Shown here piece by piece: positions 54,533-54,775 of a stretch of 54,775 bases of DNA (position 1 is the first letter of the stretch; each line of letters begins with the position of its first letter). Under the pieces are notes generated by a model. The model was not told the DNA's origin, did not search any database, and saw nothing but the letters and a program-made list of their open reading frames with translations. Source of the DNA: Desulfogranum japonicum DSM 18378. Its GTDB lineage: Bacteria > Desulfobacterota > Desulfobulbia > Desulfobulbales > Desulfobulbaceae. Position numbers and translations under genes: made by a program. The DNA lies in contig NZ_AUCV01000042.1 in NCBI RefSeq assembly GCF_000429945.1, positions 1 through 54,775 of the forward strand. Reading direction: 5' to 3'.

Positions 54533-54775
54533 GAACAAGAATAAAATTATTAGCCTGAAAAAGCCTGGAGAGTTTTCCGAGGATCCACTGACCGAGTTGT
54601 TGCGACATGGTGCTCGACAACTTATTGCTGACGCTGTCGAAGCTGAACTTCAGGATCTTCTGCAGCAGTATGCAGATGTGAAAAATGACCGGGGGCATAG
54701 GCAAGTGGTACGCAATGGTTATTTGCCTGAAAGAGAAATCCAAACGGGAATCGGCCCGGTCAAAGTAAAGGTCCC
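54531..54775 (+). CDS. IS256-family transposase, 5' part, runs off window
   Basis: From ATG 54531 the frame is open to the window end (81 codons). The sequence DPLTELLRHGARQLIADAVE followed by ELQDLLQQYAD, GHRQVVRNGYLPEREIQTGI and GPVKVKVP is the conserved N-terminus of IS256/Mutator transposases. AAAAAGGA lies seven bases before the ATG. The catalytic DDE residues lie beyond the window. The element's left end should be within 54436-54470, where GTGTTTGAGG may be part of it. Confidence 0.88.
   Translation, partial: MNKNKIISLKKPGEFSEDPLTELLRHGARQLIADAVEAELQDLLQQYADVKNDRGHRQVVRNGYLPEREIQTGIGPVKVKV

Overview
The window reads as chromosomal DNA of a Gram-negative bacterium, most likely a deltaproteobacterium in or near the Desulfobulbales (Desulfobacterota). 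This is inferred from a secretin-based type IV pilus machine with a PilY1 tip protein, SecB, separate GlyQ, the type of gap-rimI-pgk-tpiA-secG string, and overall protein flavour. No rRNA or taxonomic marker is present to prove it.

Positions 1 to about 7100 look like the decayed end of a genomic island whose attachment gene would be tRNA-Leu(GAG) at 7115-7200. From left to right the island holds the 3' end of an ISKra4-like transposase, a tightly coupled four-gene minus-strand operon (winged-helix-like protein, AAA/ORC-like ATPase, small protein, PIN-like nuclease cut by the IS), a serine recombinase, a calcineurin-like phosphoesterase, two iteron-like direct repeats, a broken RepA-like replication ATPase, and the start of a P4-type tyrosine integrase with an in-frame stop. 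The four-gene operon is the best candidate here for an undescribed defence or mobile-element system.

Positions 7100-16100 are core metabolism on the minus strand: gap-rimI-pgk-tpiA-secG-tRNA-Leu as one coupled unit, then sfsA (plus strand), and lepB-pyrB-pyrC. Positions 16287-23821 form a type IV pilus assembly operon (pilM, pilN, pilO, pilP, an AMIN-STN-TPR protein, an MshL-like lipoprotein secretin, and another lipoprotein). PilQ functions appear to be divided between two polypeptides. Then come secB and uvrA (minus) and a glyQ without an adjacent glyS.

Positions 29423-37904 form a minor-pilin operon (FimT/GspH, PilW, PilV, PilX, a very large PilY1, and a small exported protein) with a good sigma70-type promoter. 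A second, classical GAPDH and pyruvate kinase follow, then the glycerol locus glpD-glpF-glpK facing a divergent DeoR-type glpR across an 840-bp spacer with GlpR-like operator sequences.

The right end holds a secreted DUF4091/GH123-like protein with a PKD domain, a hybrid PAS sensor kinase, a small multi-pass membrane protein, a NIPSNAP-like protein, a GNAT acetyltransferase and the start of an IS256-family transposase. Two families of short dispersed repeats run through the window. One is 161 bp long with terminal inverted repeats and a central 22-bp-arm palindrome that shows compensatory changes (three copies). The other is about 80-115 bp (three copies). Both sit in intergenic gaps, often touching gene ends.
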